Notes: generated from the letters alone by a model not told the origin. Numbered from the stretch's first letter, positions 10,444 to 22,247 are shown. The stretch: 64,000 nt of DNA from Pseudomonadota bacterium (GCA_021802945.1 JAJZRE010000001.1:76572-140571), one strand, 5' to 3'. Translations and numbers: made by a program.

Positions 10444-12420
10444 TCAGGTGTTGAAACGATGATGCGGCGATCGGCGCTGGGAGGTGCCGCGCTTGAGTCG
10501 CCGGTACAGGGTATTGCGGCTGATTCCGAGGCGCCGGGCGGCTTCCGACATGTTGCCTCCCGACGATCCGATCGCCTGGACGATCATCGCGTCGGACACA
10601 GCCCGCAGGTTCTCCGTGGCCGGCGTTTCCGGCGGGCATGGGCGAGGCGTTCGACTCCGCAGCTCCCCGAGCAGGTCGTCGGGCAGATGGCGCCAGGTGA
10701 TGGTCGTTTCGCCTTCGTCGAGCAGCGCGCAGGCGGTGCGGATGACGTTGCAAAGCTGACGCAGATTGCCGGGCCAGGGGTAGTCGGCGAAGTGGGGCGC
10801 CAGCGCGGCGTCCAGGGCGAGTCCCCTCCCCGGTCCCTCTTCCTCGATCAGCCGGGCAACGAGGACGGAGAAATCGCCGCGCTCGCGCAGGGCGGGCAGC
10901 GCCAGCGTCAGGCCATTGATCCGGTAGTAGAGGTCGGAGCGGAATCGGCCGGCTTCCATTTCGGTCTTCAGGTTTCGGTGCGTCGCGCAGATCAGCGCGA
11001 AGTCCACCGCGATCGGCTGGCCGCCGCCGAGCGGCGTGACCTTGCGCTCATGCAATACGCACAGCAGGCGTGCCTGCATCGCCAGCGGCATGTCGCCGAT
11101 TTCATCGAGGAACAGGGTGCCGCCGTGGGCCTCGCGGATGCGGCCGGGCGATCCCTCTCGGCGGGCGCCGGTAAACGCGCCGGGGGCATAGCCGAAGAGT
11201 TCGGCCTCGATCAGGGTTTCCGGCAGGGCGGCGCAATTCACCGCGACGAATGGCTTGCTGTGGCGCGGCCCCGATTCGTGCAGGGCGCGGACGAACAATC
11301 CCTTGCCGACGCCCGATTCGCCGAGCAGCAGCAGCGGGATCGGTTTGCCCAGCACTTTGCTTGCCCGCTCGATGGCGGCCCGCATGCGCGCATCGCCGGT
11401 GTCGAGCATGGCGAGCCTGTCCGGGATCGGGCTGGGGCGCTTTGGCGCCGGCACGATGGCCCGCGGGCGTCGCGCGGATTCGACGCGCACGAACAGCCGC
11501 CCGCTCCGCTGGCGATTGACCAGTCGCGGCTGGCTGGAATGCTGGCGGCCCCAGTCGATCAGGTCGGCCAGGCGCATGTCGAGCACCCGTTCGAGCGGGG
11601 TTGCGCCGAGATCGGCGGTGGCCAGGCCCAGCAGCGCCAGCCCCGCCTGGTTGGCGCCGACGATCCAGCCGTCTTCCGACAGCGCCACAACGCCTTCCGC
11701 CACGGTGCCGATGCCCTCGGCGAGCGGGTGGAAGCGAAGGCGGACGCTGTCGCCGTGACGGGCGTCGAATAGCCGGTTCTCGACCATTTGCGCCGCCGCG
11801 CGCACCAGGCCGAAGGTATGGGGATGGCGGCTGCGCTGCTCGCCCGAGATATCGAGCACGCCGAGCAGGCGGCCATCCGGCGCGGCCACCGGCGCGGCCG
11901 CGCAGGTGAGGAAGGCATTGCGTTCGAGATAGTGCTCGGCGCCATGGATGACGACCGGCGCGCCCTCGGCCAGCGCCGTGCCGATGGCATTGGTGCCGCG
12001 ATAACGTTCGAGCCAGGAGGCGCCCGGCATCAGCGCCACGCGTTCGGCGCGCGACAGGAAGTCGACGTCGCCAAGCGCCTCCAGCAGCACGCCGCGTTCG
12101 TCCGCCAGGATCGCCATGCAGCCCGAACCGTGTATCTGCCCGTGCAGGTATTCCATCACCGGCCGGGCGTGGGCGATGAGTTCCTGCTGGCGTTCGACAG
12201 TGCGTTCAAGCTCGACAGCGGAAAGATGCGGCGTTTCGCCGAGCCGTCCGATCGGCGCCAGTCCGGTATCGAAGCTGCGACGCCACGAGCGCGCCACCAG
12301 ATCGCCGACCAGGCCGTCCGGCAGTTCGCCGCGTTCGAGCAGCATGCGGCGGGCGTGATGCAGGGCCGCGCTTCCGGTTCCTCCAGGTGCCATGGGTTTT
12401 CCTTGAATATTCGGCGCCAT
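10444..12420 (-). CDS. Sigma-54-dependent Fis-family transcriptional activator (AcoR-like, GAF + AAA+ + HTH_8)
   Basis: LLGESGVGKGLFVRALHE, ELFGYAPGAFTGARREG (GAFTGA), C-terminal EAARRLGISRNTLYRRLKR. Confidence 0.88.
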   Translation of the reverse strand: MAPNIQGKPMAPGGTGSAALHHARRMLLERGELPDGLVGDLVARSWRRSFDTGLAPIGRLGETPHLSAVELERTVERQQELIAHARPVMEYLHGQIHGSGCMAILADERGVLLEALGDVDFLSRAERVALMPGASWLERYRGTNAIGTALAEGAPVVIHGAEHYLERNAFLTCAAAPVAAPDGRLLGVLDISGEQRSRHPHTFGLVRAAAQMVENRLFDARHGDSVRLRFHPLAEGIGTVAEGVVALSEDGWIVGANQAGLALLGLATADLGATPLERVLDMRLADLIDWGRQHSSQPRLVNRQRSGRLFVRVESARRPRAIVPAPKRPSPIPDRLAMLDTGDARMRAAIERASKVLGKPIPLLLLGESGVGKGLFVRALHESGPRHSKPFVAVNCAALPETLIEAELFGYAPGAFTGARREGSPGRIREAHGGTLFLDEIGDMPLAMQARLLCVLHERKVTPLGGGQPIAVDFALICATHRNLKTEMEAGRFRSDLYYRINGLTLALPALRERGDFSVLVARLIEEEGPGRGLALDAALAPHFADYPWPGNLRQLCNVIRTACALLDEGETTITWRHLPDDLLGELRSRTPRPCPPETPATENLRAVSDAMIVQAIGSSGGNMSEAARRLGISRNTLYRRLKRGTSQRRSPHHRFNT

Positions 12421-12609
12421 CGGGCGGCGCCCTGTATCCGGACACTATAGGGATTCGCCTCCGCGGCGCAAGACAAAGTCGTGACAAATGAAAAAACTGT
12501 GTCATTTCGTGACAGTGCCACGCATTGGCGCAGCTCACGGCGTGACACCCCGCACCATGCCGGAACGCAAATGTTCCATATTTCATGGACTTGTAATTTT
12601 GGCCAGCGT

Positions 12610-12625
12610 GGGCACGTATTCTGCT
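12610..12625 (+). promoter_or_regulatory. Putative sigma-54 (-24/-12) promoter for the aldehyde dehydrogenase gene
   Basis: GGGCACGTATTCTGCT versus consensus TGGCACGNNNNTTGCW; GG at 12611-12612 and GC at 12623-12624 with exact 10-bp spacing; next to a divergent sigma-54 activator. Confidence 0.7.
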
Positions 12626-12688
12626 GAGCGATAGATCGGTCTGCCCGATGGGCTTTTGACAACCATTCACAATATCGAGGAGATGTTC

Positions 12689-14209
12689 ATGATTCATGCC
12701 GCACCCGGCGCCGCCGGCGCCAAAGTCCAGTTCAAGGCCCAATACGACAACTTCATCGGCGGCAAGTGGGTGCCGCCGGTCAAGGGCGAGTACTTCGACG
12801 TCGTCACGCCGATCTCCGGCAAGGTCTTCACCAAGGCCGCCCGCTCGGGCGCCGAAGACATCGAGCTGGCGCTGGACGCCGCCCATGCCGCCGCCGACCA
12901 GTGGGGACGCACCGCGGCCGCCGATCGCGCGAACGTCCTCCTCAGGATCGCCGACCGTCTGGAACAGAACCTGGAACTGCTGGCTTATGCCGAAACCGTC
13001 GACAACGGCAAGCCGATCCGCGAAACGCTGAACGCCGACATTCCGCTGACCATCGACCATTTCCGCTACTTCGCCGGCTGCATGCGCGCCCAGGAAGGCG
13101 CGCTCAGCGATCTCGACGAAAACACCGTCGCCTATCACTTCCATGAACCGCTGGGCGTGGTCGGCCAGATCATTCCGTGGAATTTCCCGATCCTGATGGC
13201 GGCCTGGAAACTGGCTCCGGCGATTGTCGCCGGCAACTGCGTGGTCCTGAAGCCCGCCGAATCGACCCCGATCAGCATCATGGTCATGGCCGAACTGATC
13301 GCCGATCTGCTCCCCCCCGGCGTACTCAACATCGTCAACGGCTTTGGCCGCGAAGCCGGCATGCCGCTCGCCACCAGCAAGCGCATCGCCAAGATCGCCT
13401 TCACCGGCTCCACCTCCACCGGCCGGGTAATCGCCCAGGCCGCTGCCAACAACCTGATTCCGGCGACGCTGGAACTGGGCGGCAAGTCGCCCAACATCTT
13501 CTTCGCCGATATCGCCGATGCCGACGACGACTTCTTCGACAAGGCCATCGAAGGCCTGGTGCTGTTCGCCTTCAACCAGGGCGAAGTGTGCACCTGCCCG
13601 TCGCGTGCGCTGATCCACGAATCCATTTACGACAAATTCATGGCGCGCGTCCTCCAGCGCGTCAAGGCCATCAAGCAGGGCAACCCGCTCGATACCGACA
13701 CCATGGTCGGCGCCCAGGCCTCCCAGGAGCAGATGACCAAGATCATGTCCTATCTCGATCTCGGCCGGCAGGAAGGCGCCGAGTTGCTGATCGGCGGCGA
13801 GCGTGCAGTACTGGAAGGCGATCTGGCCGACGGCTATTACATCCAGCCGACCCTGTTCAAGGGCCACAACAAGATGCGCATCTTCCAGGAAGAAATCTTC
13901 GGGCCGGTGCTCGCCGTGACCACCTTCAAGACCGAAGCGGAAGCCCTCGAAATCGCCAACGACACGCTCTATGGCCTGGGTGCCGGCGTCTGGACGCGCG
14001 ATGGCAATACTGCCTACCGCATGGGCCGCGCCATCAAGGCTGGCCGCGTGTGGACCAACTGTTACCACGCCTATCCCGCACACGCCACTTTCGGCGGCTA
14101 CAAGGAATCCGGGATCGGCCGCGAAACACACAAGGTGATGCTCGATCACTATCAGCAGACCAAGAACCTGCTGGTCAGCTACAGCCCGAAGAAGCTGGGC
14201 TTCTTCTGA
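12689..14209 (+). CDS. NAD-dependent aldehyde dehydrogenase (ExaC/AcoD-like)
   Basis: [28 protein letters not shown] catalytic Cys region; GAGGAG RBS before ATG at 12689. Confidence 0.92.
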   Translation: MIHAAPGAAGAKVQFKAQYDNFIGGKWVPPVKGEYFDVVTPISGKVFTKAARSGAEDIELALDAAHAAADQWGRTAAADRANVLLRIADRLEQNLELLAYAETVDNGKPIRETLNADIPLTIDHFRYFAGCMRAQEGALSDLDENTVAYHFHEPLGVVGQIIPWNFPILMAAWKLAPAIVAGNCVVLKPAESTPISIMVMAELIADLLPPGVLNIVNGFGREAGMPLATSKRIAKIAFTGSTSTGRVIAQAAANNLIPATLELGGKSPNIFFADIADADDDFFDKAIEGLVLFAFNQGEVCTCPSRALIHESIYDKFMARVLQRVKAIKQGNPLDTDTMVGAQASQEQMTKIMSYLDLGRQEGAELLIGGERAVLEGDLADGYYIQPTLFKGHNKMRIFQEEIFGPVLAVTTFKTEAEALEIANDTLYGLGAGVWTRDGNTAYRMGRAIKAGRVWTNCYHAYPAHATFGGYKESGIGRETHKVMLDHYQQTKNLLVSYSPKKLGFF

Positions 14210-14246
14210 CCAGAATCGCCTCGCGCGCTTGTTGCAAGTATTTCAG

Positions 14247-14269
14247 GGGGCGGGCAACCGCCCCTTTTT
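14247..14269 (+). terminator. Rho-independent terminator after the aldehyde dehydrogenase gene
   Basis: GGGGCGG-GCAA-CCGCCCC-TTTTT perfect 7-bp stem, GNRA-type tetraloop. Confidence 0.85.
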
Positions 14270-14286
14270 ATTTATGGGAGAAAACC

Positions 14287-14685
14287 ATGATTGAAAAAGT
14301 CGTTGCCACGGATGCCGCCCTGGCGTTGATCGAACGGCTGAAGAAACAACACGGCCCGCTGATGTTTCATCAATCCGGCGGCTGCTGCGACAACAGCGCG
14401 GCCAACTGTTTTCTGCCAGGCGAGATCACCATCGGCGCCGGCGACGTGCTGCTCGGCGAAATCGGCGGCTGCCCGTTCTATATTGGAAAGTCGCAATACG
14501 CGTACTGGAAACACACACAACTCATCATCGATGTGATCGAAGGCCGCGGCGGCACCTTCTCGCTCGAAGGGCCGGAGGGCCTTGCCTTCCACACCCGATC
14601 GCGCGTTTTCAACGCCGCCGAGCTTGCCGAATTGGCGAAGCAGGAAACCGTCTCCGGCCAGATGCCGCCGCAAAGCGCCCAATAA
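14287..14685 (+). CDS. DUF779 domain-containing protein
   Basis: MIEKVVATDAALALIERLKKQHGPLMFHQSGGCCDNSAANCF; this family commonly follows aldehyde dehydrogenase genes. Confidence 0.82.
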   Translation: MIEKVVATDAALALIERLKKQHGPLMFHQSGGCCDNSAANCFLPGEITIGAGDVLLGEIGGCPFYIGKSQYAYWKHTQLIIDVIEGRGGTFSLEGPEGLAFHTRSRVFNAAELAELAKQETVSGQMPPQSAQ

Positions 14686-14711
14686 AAAGGGGCGCCCATG
14701 CAGAGCGCCCC
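14684..14711 (-). terminator. Minus-strand intrinsic terminator downstream of the amtB remnant
   Basis: Minus strand: GGGGCGC-loop-GCGCCCC followed by TTTTTA; stem arms 14689-14695 / 14705-14711. Confidence 0.65.
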
Positions 14712-14734
14712 AGCTTCCTTCGGAGAAACAGAGC

Positions 14735-14902
14735 CTAGAGGTTGTAGGCCCGCTCGCCGTGGCTGGCGGTATCGAGGCCTTCGCGTTCCTGTTCTTCGGT
14801 CACGCGCAGGCCGATGGCCATGTCGACCAGCTTGAACCGCCCCAGGCTGACCGCGCCCGGCCAGGCGATGGCGATGGGCGCGCCGGTGGATTGGATCGCG
14901 AC
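14735..14902 (-). pseudogene. 3' remnant of an ammonium transporter gene (amtB)
   Basis: Translated C-terminus FKLVDMAIGLRVTEEQEREGLDTASHGERAYNL* closely resembles the conserved AmtB C-terminus; no upstream AmtB body in the window. Confidence 0.75.
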
Positions 14903-15041
14903 CTGCCCCCTGTTTTCCTGCTTTCGGGTCAGTGACGCACAAAAGGAACATTTGGCGGATCCGTAGCCGTGCGGGATTTTTGCGGCCCACGCGATGGGAG
15001 AAGTCAGCGTCCAGCACCCCAAGGGCATGGGGGTCATGTTA

Positions 15042-15070
15042 AAAAAATGGGACGCCGCAGCGTCCCATTT
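15042..15070 (-). terminator. Intrinsic terminator downstream of fba
   Basis: AAATGGGACGC-CGCA-GCGTCCCATTT perfect 11-bp stem; minus strand continues into TTTTTTT. Confidence 0.85.
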
Positions 15071-15102
15071 GATTTCAGCGTCCGATTTCGGCAAGCCGAC
15101 GA

Positions 15103-16170
15103 TCAGTTGACCTTGGGATCGAGCTCGCCCTTGTCGTAGCGCTTCTGCATGTCTTCCAGGCTGAAGACCTTCTTGATCTTGCTGGCCTGGCCGGCGGCGC
15201 CGAAGGCTTCGTAGCGCGCCTTGCAGATGTCGCTCATGCCCTTGGTCGCTTCCTTGAGGAACTTGCGCGGGTCGAAGTTGGACTTGTTCTCGGCCAGGTG
15301 CTTGCGGATGGCGCCGGTCGAGGCCATGCGCAGGTCGGTGTCGATGTTGACCTTGCGCACGCCGTTCTTGATGCCTTCGACGATCTCTTCGACCGGCACG
15401 CCGTAGGTCTGGCCCATGTCGCCGCCGTAGCTGTTGATGATGGCGAGCCAGTCTTCCGGCACCGACGAGGAGCCGTGCATGACCAGGTGGACGTTGGGGA
15501 TGCGGGCGTGGATTTCCTTCACGCGGTCGATGCGCAGCACCTTGCCGGTGGGCTTCTGGGTGAACTTGTAGGCACCGTGCGAGGTGCCGATGGCGATGGC
15601 CAGGGCGTCGACCTTGGTCTTGGACACGAAATCGGCGGCCTCGTCGGGGTCGGTCAGCAGCATGGAGTGGTCCAGCGTGCCTTCGGCGCCGTGGCCGTCT
15701 TCCTCGCCGGCCTTGCCGGTCTCGAGCGAGCCGAGGCAGCCGAGTTCGCCTTCGACGGACACGCCGCAGGCGTGGGCCAGTTCGGACACCTTGGCGGTGG
15801 TGGCGACGTTGTACTCGTAGCTGGCGGGGGTCTTGCCGTCTTCCTTCAGCGAGCCGTCCATCATCACCGAGCTGAAGCCGGACTGGATGGAGCGGAAGCA
15901 GATGCTGGGGGACGCGCCGTGATCCTGGTGCATGCAGATCGGGATCTGCGGATACATCTCGATGGCGGCGAGGATCAGGTGACGCAGGAAGGGCTCGCCG
16001 GCATAGGAGCGGGCGCCCGCGGAACCCTGCAGGATCACCGGGGAATCGACGGCGGCCGCGGCCTCCATGATGGCCTTGACCTGCTCCATGTTGTTGACGT
16101 TGAACGCAGGCAGGCCATAGCCGTTTTCGGCGGCATGGTCGAGCAGTTGACGAAGGGAAATCAGGGCCAT
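15103..16170 (-). CDS. fba: Class II fructose-bisphosphate aldolase
   Basis: [46 protein letters not shown]. Confidence 0.95.
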   Translation of the reverse strand: MALISLRQLLDHAAENGYGLPAFNVNNMEQVKAIMEAAAAVDSPVILQGSAGARSYAGEPFLRHLILAAIEMYPQIPICMHQDHGASPSICFRSIQSGFSSVMMDGSLKEDGKTPASYEYNVATTAKVSELAHACGVSVEGELGCLGSLETGKAGEEDGHGAEGTLDHSMLLTDPDEAADFVSKTKVDALAIAIGTSHGAYKFTQKPTGKVLRIDRVKEIHARIPNVHLVMHGSSSVPEDWLAIINSYGGDMGQTYGVPVEEIVEGIKNGVRKVNIDTDLRMASTGAIRKHLAENKSNFDPRKFLKEATKGMSDICKARYEAFGAAGQASKIKKVFSLEDMQKRYDKGELDPKVN

Positions 16171-16204
16171 TTACACTCTCCTAGGTTAAAAATTCGCTTC
16201 TGTA

Positions 16205-17638
16205 TCAGGATTTTTTCGAGCCGCCCACGCGGACGATCTTCATGGTGTTGGTGCCGCCCGACTGGCCGATGGGCTCGCCGATGGTCAGCAGGATCAGGTC
16301 GCCGTCGCGCACCGCCCCGCGGCGCCGCAGTTCTTCCTCGGCTTCCGCCAGCAACGCGTCGCGCTCCTTGCTGGCGGTTTTCAGGTTGATCGGGTAGACG
16401 CCGCGGAAAAGAGTGACTTTTCTACGGGTTTCGACCTGAGGTGTCAAGGCGTAGACCGGCACGCGGGTCGACAGCCGGCTCATCCACAGGCAGGTGTTGC
16501 CGGACTCGGTGAGCGCGGCGATGGCCTTGATGTTGAGGTGGACCGAGGTGAACACCGCCGACATCGCGATCGCCTCGTCGGCGCGCAGGAAGCTGTGGTC
16601 GAGCCGATCCCGGGTGAACACCGGCTCGGCCTCTTTCTCGGCTTCCAGGCAGACGCGGTCCATGGCCTGCACCGCCTCGACCGGGAACTGCCCGGCCGCC
16701 GTTTCGGCCGACAGCATCACCGCGTCGGTGCCGTCGAGCACGGCGTTGGCGACGTCGGAGACTTCGGCGCGTGTCGGGATCGGGCTGGTGATCATCGACT
16801 CCATCATCTGGGTGGCGGTGATGACGACTTTGTTGCGCTCGATCGCCATGCGGATCATGCGCTTCTGCAGGGCCGGCACGGCCGCGTCGCCGACTTCCAC
16901 GCCGAGGTCGCCGCGCGCCACCATGATGGCGTCGGACGCTTCGAGGATTTCTTCCAGGTGCTCGATCGCCTCGGTGCGCTCGATCTTGGCGACCAGCTGG
17001 CTCTTGCCGCCGGCCGCGCGCAGCAGCTCGCGCGCCTGGCGCATGTCGGCGGCGGAGCGCGGGAACGACACCGCCAGGTAGTCCGCCTTCAGGGCGGCGG
17101 CGGTCTTGATGTCCTCGATGTCCTTCTCGGTCAGCGCCGAGGCCGACAGCCCGCCGCCCTTGCGGTTGATGCCCTTGTTGTTGGACAGCACGCCGCCCTG
17201 CACCACCTTGCAGATGATTTCGGTGCCCTTGACCTCTTCGACCCAGAATTCGATGCGGCCGTCGTCCAGCAGCAGGGTCACACCGCGCTTCACGTCATTC
17301 GGCAATTCCTTGTAGTCGAGGCCGACGCGGGTCTGGTCGCCCAGCACGCAGGCGGCGTCGAGGATGAAGGTGTCGCCCTTGGCCAGGGTGATCTTGCCGT
17401 CCTTGAACTTGCCGATGCGGATTTTCGGGCCCTGCAGGTCGACCAGGACGCCGACCGCCCGGCCGCGCGTGCGCGCCAGCGAGCGCACCAGTTCGGCGCG
17501 GTCGATGTGGTCCTGCGCCGTGCCGTGGGAAAAGTTGAGACGCACCACGTCCAGGCCGGCTTCCATCATGCGATCCAGGGTCTTGGGATCGGAACAGGCG
17601 GGGCCGAGGGTGGCGACGATTTTGGTTCTGCGAATCAT
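16205..17638 (-). CDS. pyk: Pyruvate kinase
   Basis: RRTKIVATLGPACSD, MVARGDLGVE, ATQMMESMI motifs. Confidence 0.95.
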   Translation of the reverse strand: MIRRTKIVATLGPACSDPKTLDRMMEAGLDVVRLNFSHGTAQDHIDRAELVRSLARTRGRAVGVLVDLQGPKIRIGKFKDGKITLAKGDTFILDAACVLGDQTRVGLDYKELPNDVKRGVTLLLDDGRIEFWVEEVKGTEIICKVVQGGVLSNNKGINRKGGGLSASALTEKDIEDIKTAAALKADYLAVSFPRSAADMRQARELLRAAGGKSQLVAKIERTEAIEHLEEILEASDAIMVARGDLGVEVGDAAVPALQKRMIRMAIERNKVVITATQMMESMITSPIPTRAEVSDVANAVLDGTDAVMLSAETAAGQFPVEAVQAMDRVCLEAEKEAEPVFTRDRLDHSFLRADEAIAMSAVFTSVHLNIKAIAALTESGNTCLWMSRLSTRVPVYALTPQVETRRKVTLFRGVYPINLKTASKERDALLAEAEEELRRRGAVRDGDLILLTIGEPIGQSGGTNTMKIVRVGGSKKS

Positions 17639-17643
17639 AGTGG

Positions 17644-17769
17644 GTGAGCAGTGAGCGGTGAGGGACGGGAGGTAGGATTTAGGAGCCAGGATTTAGGGGC
17701 TAGGGGTGGAGCGGGCTGCGCCCGCGCTGTTCTCCCTGAATCCTAACCCCTAGTTCCTAATCCCTTACT
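17644..17769. repeat. Heptad (7-bp period) inverted-repeat intergenic unit 1, between pyk and pgk
   Basis: GTGAGCA GTGAGCG GTGAGGG ACGGGAG GTAGGAT TTAGGAG CCAGGAT TTAGGGG CTAGGGG in one register, then GCGGGC-TGC-GCCCGC, then CCTGAAT CCTAACC CCTAGTT CCTAATC CCTTACT. Confidence 0.85.
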
Positions 17770-18943
17770 GCGCCCGCTCCTCCAGAATCGCCACGGCGGG
17801 CAGGACCTTGCCTTCCAGGTATTCGAGGAAGGCGCCGCCGGCGGTGGAAATGTAGCTCACCTTGTCGTAGATGTCGTACTTCTGGATCGCGGCGATGGTG
17901 TCGCCGCCGCCGGCCAGGGTGAAGGCGTTGGTGTTGGCGATCGCCATGGCGATGGTCCTGGTGCCTTCGCCGAACTGGTCGAACTCGAACACGCCGACCG
18001 GGCCGTTCCACACCACGGTGCCGGCCTTCATGATGATGTCGGCGAGCTGCTGCGCGCTCTTCGGGCCGATGTCGAAAATCATGTCGTCGTCGGCGACGTC
18101 GCCGGCATCCTTCAGCACGGCGGGCTCGTTGGCGTCGAACTTCTTGCCGCACACCACGTCGACCGCGATCGGGATGGTCGCGCCGCGCGCGGTCATCTTC
18201 TCGATCAGCGCCTGCGCGGTCGGCACCAGGTCGTCCTCGCACAGGGACTTGCCGACGTTGTGGCCGGTGGCCTTGAGGAAGGTGTTGGCGATGCCGCCGC
18301 CGACCACCAGCTGCTCGCACTTCTCGGCCAGCGCTTCCAGCACCGTCAGCTTGGTGGAGACCTTGCTGCCGCCGACGATGGCGACCATCGGGCGCGCCGG
18401 ATTGGCCAGCGCCTTGTCCAGCGCGTCGAGTTCTTCGGTCAAGAGGATGCCGGCCGCGGCGGTCGGCGCGAATTTGGCGATGCCGTGGGTCGAGGCTTCG
18501 GCGCGGTGCGCGGTGCCGAAGGCGTCCATCACGAACACGTCGCACAGCGCGGCGTACTTCTTGGCAGTCTCGTCGACGTTCTTCTTCTCGCCCTTGTTGA
18601 CGCGGCAGTTTTCCAGCACCACCAGTTCGCCATTGGCGACGTCGAAGCCGCCCTCGGTCCACTCGCGGATCAGGCGAATGTTCTTGCCGAGCTTCTGCGC
18701 GATCACGTCGACCACGGGCTTCAGGGAATCCTCTTCCCTGAACTCGCCTTCGGTGGGGCGGCCGAGGTGGGACGTGACCATCACCTTGGCGCCGGCCTTG
18801 AGGCAGTGCTCGATGGTGCGCATCGACGCGGTGATGCGGGCGTCGGACGTGACCTTGCCGTCCTTGACCGGAACGTTCATGTCGGCGCGGATGAAGACGC
18901 GCTTGTCTGCCAGATCGAGATCGGTGACGCGGATGACTGCCAT
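17765..18943 (-). CDS. pgk: Phosphoglycerate kinase
   Basis: [37 protein letters not shown]. Confidence 0.95.
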   Translation of the reverse strand: MAVIRVTDLDLADKRVFIRADMNVPVKDGKVTSDARITASMRTIEHCLKAGAKVMVTSHLGRPTEGEFREEDSLKPVVDVIAQKLGKNIRLIREWTEGGFDVANGELVVLENCRVNKGEKKNVDETAKKYAALCDVFVMDAFGTAHRAEASTHGIAKFAPTAAAGILLTEELDALDKALANPARPMVAIVGGSKVSTKLTVLEALAEKCEQLVVGGGIANTFLKATGHNVGKSLCEDDLVPTAQALIEKMTARGATIPIAVDVVCGKKFDANEPAVLKDAGDVADDDMIFDIGPKSAQQLADIIMKAGTVVWNGPVGVFEFDQFGEGTRTIAMAIANTNAFTLAGGGDTIAAIQKYDIYDKVSYISTAGGAFLEYLEGKVLPAVAILEERAQ

Positions 18944-18966
18944 GGTTGTTTCTCCTGAAGGTAAGG

Positions 18967-19006
18967 TTTAAGGGTTGGCGCGGGGTGGGCCGCGCCAGGC
19001 CTTAAA
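18967..19006. repeat. Long hairpin upstream of pgk
   Basis: TTTAAGGgtTGGCGCGG (18967-18983) pairs with CCGCGCCAggCCTTAAA (18990-19006), 6-nt loop. Confidence 0.6.
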
Positions 19007-19012
19007 GCTCAG

Positions 19013-19134
19013 CTAGGGGTTAGGGACTAGGATCTAGGGGCTAGGGGTGGTGCGGCCAGGGCCGCGCCTTTTTTCAATGCGCGGGCGAAGCCCGCACAAA
19101 GCCCCCTAAATCCTAGCTCCTAGCCCCTATCCCC

Positions 19135-19137
<3 letters not shown>
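19013..19137. repeat. Heptad inverted-repeat intergenic unit 2, between pgk and gap
   Basis: TAGGGGT TAGGGAC TAGGATC TAGGGGC TAGGGGT ... CCTAAAT CCTAGCT CCTAGCC CCTATCC CCTCACT with GC-rich inner stem GCGGGC-GAA-GCCCGC. Confidence 0.85.
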
Positions 19138-20139
<1,002 letters not shown>

Positions 20140-20167
20140 TCAGTCTCCAGTGAGTTGAAAATCTTTT

Positions 20168-20257
20168 TAGGGGCTAGGAGCTAGGATTCAGGGGCTAGAA
20201 AAAACGCGTGCAGCGCGACCGCCCCCAGTTCCTAGCTCCTAATTCCTAGCCCCTCAA
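20168..20257. repeat. Heptad inverted-repeat intergenic unit 3, between gap and tkt
   Basis: TAGGGGC TAGGAGC TAGGATT CAGGGGC TAGAAAA ... CCTAGCT CCTAATT CCTAGCC CCTCAAT. Confidence 0.85.
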
Positions 20258-20261
20258 TTAT

Positions 20262-22247
20262 TTACAGCACGCCCTTGACCGCTGCCGCGACGGCCTCGGC
20301 GGTGATGCCGAACTCCTTGAACAGCGCCGGAGCCGGGGCGGATTCGCCGAAGCGGTCGATGCCGACCACGGCGCCTTCCAGGCCCACGTACTTGCGCCAG
20401 AAGTCGGTGACCCCCGCTTCGACCGCGACGCGCGGCAGGCCCTTGGGCAGCACGCTGGCCTTGTAGGCCGCGTCCTGCTTGTCGAAGGTGTTGGTCGACG
20501 GCATGGACACCACGCGCACCGCGATGCCTTCGGCAGCCAGCGCTTCCTGGGCCTTCACCGCCAGCTCGACTTCGGAGCCGGTGGCGATGATGACGGCGCG
20601 GGCAGAGGCGGCGTCGCGCAGCACGTAGCCGCCCCTGGCGATGTTGGCGATCGTGGCCTCGTCGCGCTTCATGAACGGCAGGTTCTGGCGGCTGAGGATG
20701 TGGCAGGTGGGACCGTCGCGGCGCTCGACCGACGCGGCCCAGCCGACCATCGTTTCCACGGTGTCGCACGGACGCCAGACGTCGATGTTGGGGATCATGC
20801 GCAGGGTGGCGGTCTGCTCGACCGGCTGGTGCGTCGGACCGTCCTCGCCGAGGCCGATGGAATCGTGCGTGAACACGTGGATCACGCGCTGCTTCATCAG
20901 CGCGGCCATGCGGATGGCGTTGCGCGAATATTCGGAGAACATCAGGAAGGTGCCGCCGAACGGCAGCAGGCCGCCGTGCAGCGCCATGCCGTTCATGATC
21001 GCGGCCATGCCGAACTCGCGCACGCCGTAGCTGATGTAGTTGCCGGGCTTGCCGTGGCGCACCGGATGGCAGCCTTCCCAGTTGGTCAGGTTGGAGCCGG
21101 TGAGGTCGGCCGAGCCGCCGAGGAACTCGGGCAGCGCGGGGGCCAGCGCGTTGATCGCGATCTGGCTGGCCTTGCGGGTGGCGACGGTTTCGCCCTTGGC
21201 GTTGATCGCGGCCAGCTTCTCGGCGACGTGCGCCTTCCAGTTGGCGGGCAGCTCGCCCTTCATGCGGCGCTCGAATTCCGCGGCCTCGGCGGGGAAGGCC
21301 TTCCTGTACTCGGCGAACTTGTTGTTCCACAGCGCCTCGAGCCCCTGGCCCTTGGTCTTGGCGTCCCAGCCGGCGTAGATGTCGGCGGGAATCTCGAACG
21401 CGGGGTGGTTCCAGCCCATGTTCTTGCGGGTGGCCTCGACCTCGTCGTGGCCCAGCGCGGCGCCGTGCACGTCGTGGGTGCCGGCCTTGTTGGGCGAGCC
21501 CTTGCCGATGACGGTCTTGCAGCAGATCAGGGTCGGCTTGTCGGTGCTGGCCTTGGCCTTCTGGATCGCCGCTTCGAGGGCGACCACGTCATGACCATCG
21601 ACGTTCGGCACCACGTTCCAGCCGTAGGCTTCGAAGCGCTTGGCGGTGTCGTCGGTGTACCAGTTCTCGATGTGACCGTCGATGGAGATGCCGTTGTCGT
21701 CCCAGAAGGCGACCAGCTTGTTCAGCTTCCAGGTGCCGGCCAGCGCGCAGGCTTCGTGCGAGATGCCTTCCATCATGCAGCCGTCGCCCATGAACACGTA
21801 GGTGTGGTGGTCGACGATGGCGTGGCCGGGCTTGTTGAATTCGGCGGCGAGGATCTTTTCCGCCATCGCCATGCCGACGGCATTGGTGATGCCCTGGCCG
21901 AGCGGGCCGGTGGTGGTCTCGATGCCGGGCGCATAGCCGTACTCGGGGTGGCCCGGCGTCTTGGAATGCAGCTGGCGGAACTGCTTGAGGTCGTCCATCG
22001 ACAGGTCGTAGCCGGTCAGGTGCAGCAGGGCGTAGATCAGCATCGAACCGTGGCCGTTCGACAGCACGAAGCGGTCGCGGTCGGCCCACTTCGGATTCGC
22101 GGGGTTGTGGCGCATATGGTGGTTCCACAGCGTCTCGGCGATTTCCGCCATGCCCATGGGGGCGCCGGGGTGGCCGGATTTGGCTTTTTCGACGGCATCC
22201 ATCGCAAGCGCGCGGATGGCATTGGCCAGGTCGTTACGGGTTGGCAT
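20262..22247 (-). CDS. tkt: Transketolase
   Basis: [59 protein letters not shown]. Confidence 0.95.
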   Translation of the reverse strand: MPTRNDLANAIRALAMDAVEKAKSGHPGAPMGMAEIAETLWNHHMRHNPANPKWADRDRFVLSNGHGSMLIYALLHLTGYDLSMDDLKQFRQLHSKTPGHPEYGYAPGIETTTGPLGQGITNAVGMAMAEKILAAEFNKPGHAIVDHHTYVFMGDGCMMEGISHEACALAGTWKLNKLVAFWDDNGISIDGHIENWYTDDTAKRFEAYGWNVVPNVDGHDVVALEAAIQKAKASTDKPTLICCKTVIGKGSPNKAGTHDVHGAALGHDEVEATRKNMGWNHPAFEIPADIYAGWDAKTKGQGLEALWNNKFAEYRKAFPAEAAEFERRMKGELPANWKAHVAEKLAAINAKGETVATRKASQIAINALAPALPEFLGGSADLTGSNLTNWEGCHPVRHGKPGNYISYGVREFGMAAIMNGMALHGGLLPFGGTFLMFSEYSRNAIRMAALMKQRVIHVFTHDSIGLGEDGPTHQPVEQTATLRMIPNIDVWRPCDTVETMVGWAASVERRDGPTCHILSRQNLPFMKRDEATIANIARGGYVLRDAASARAVIIATGSEVELAVKAQEALAAEGIAVRVVSMPSTNTFDKQDAAYKASVLPKGLPRVAVEAGVTDFWRKYVGLEGAVVGIDRFGESAPAPALFKEFGITAEAVAAAVKGVL

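Noticed and set aside
8499-10454. 651-aa plus-strand ORF in another frame of rep
   Set aside because: Arg/Gly-rich frame shadow; rep itself is intact in its own frame.
12206-14149. 647-aa minus-strand ORF
   Set aside because: Antisense to the aldehyde dehydrogenase and spans the intergenic region; no domain seen.
14903-15094. N-terminal 64 residues of the 119-aa ORF 14735..15094
   Set aside because: It reads through the fba terminator hairpin; only the C-terminal part resembles AmtB.
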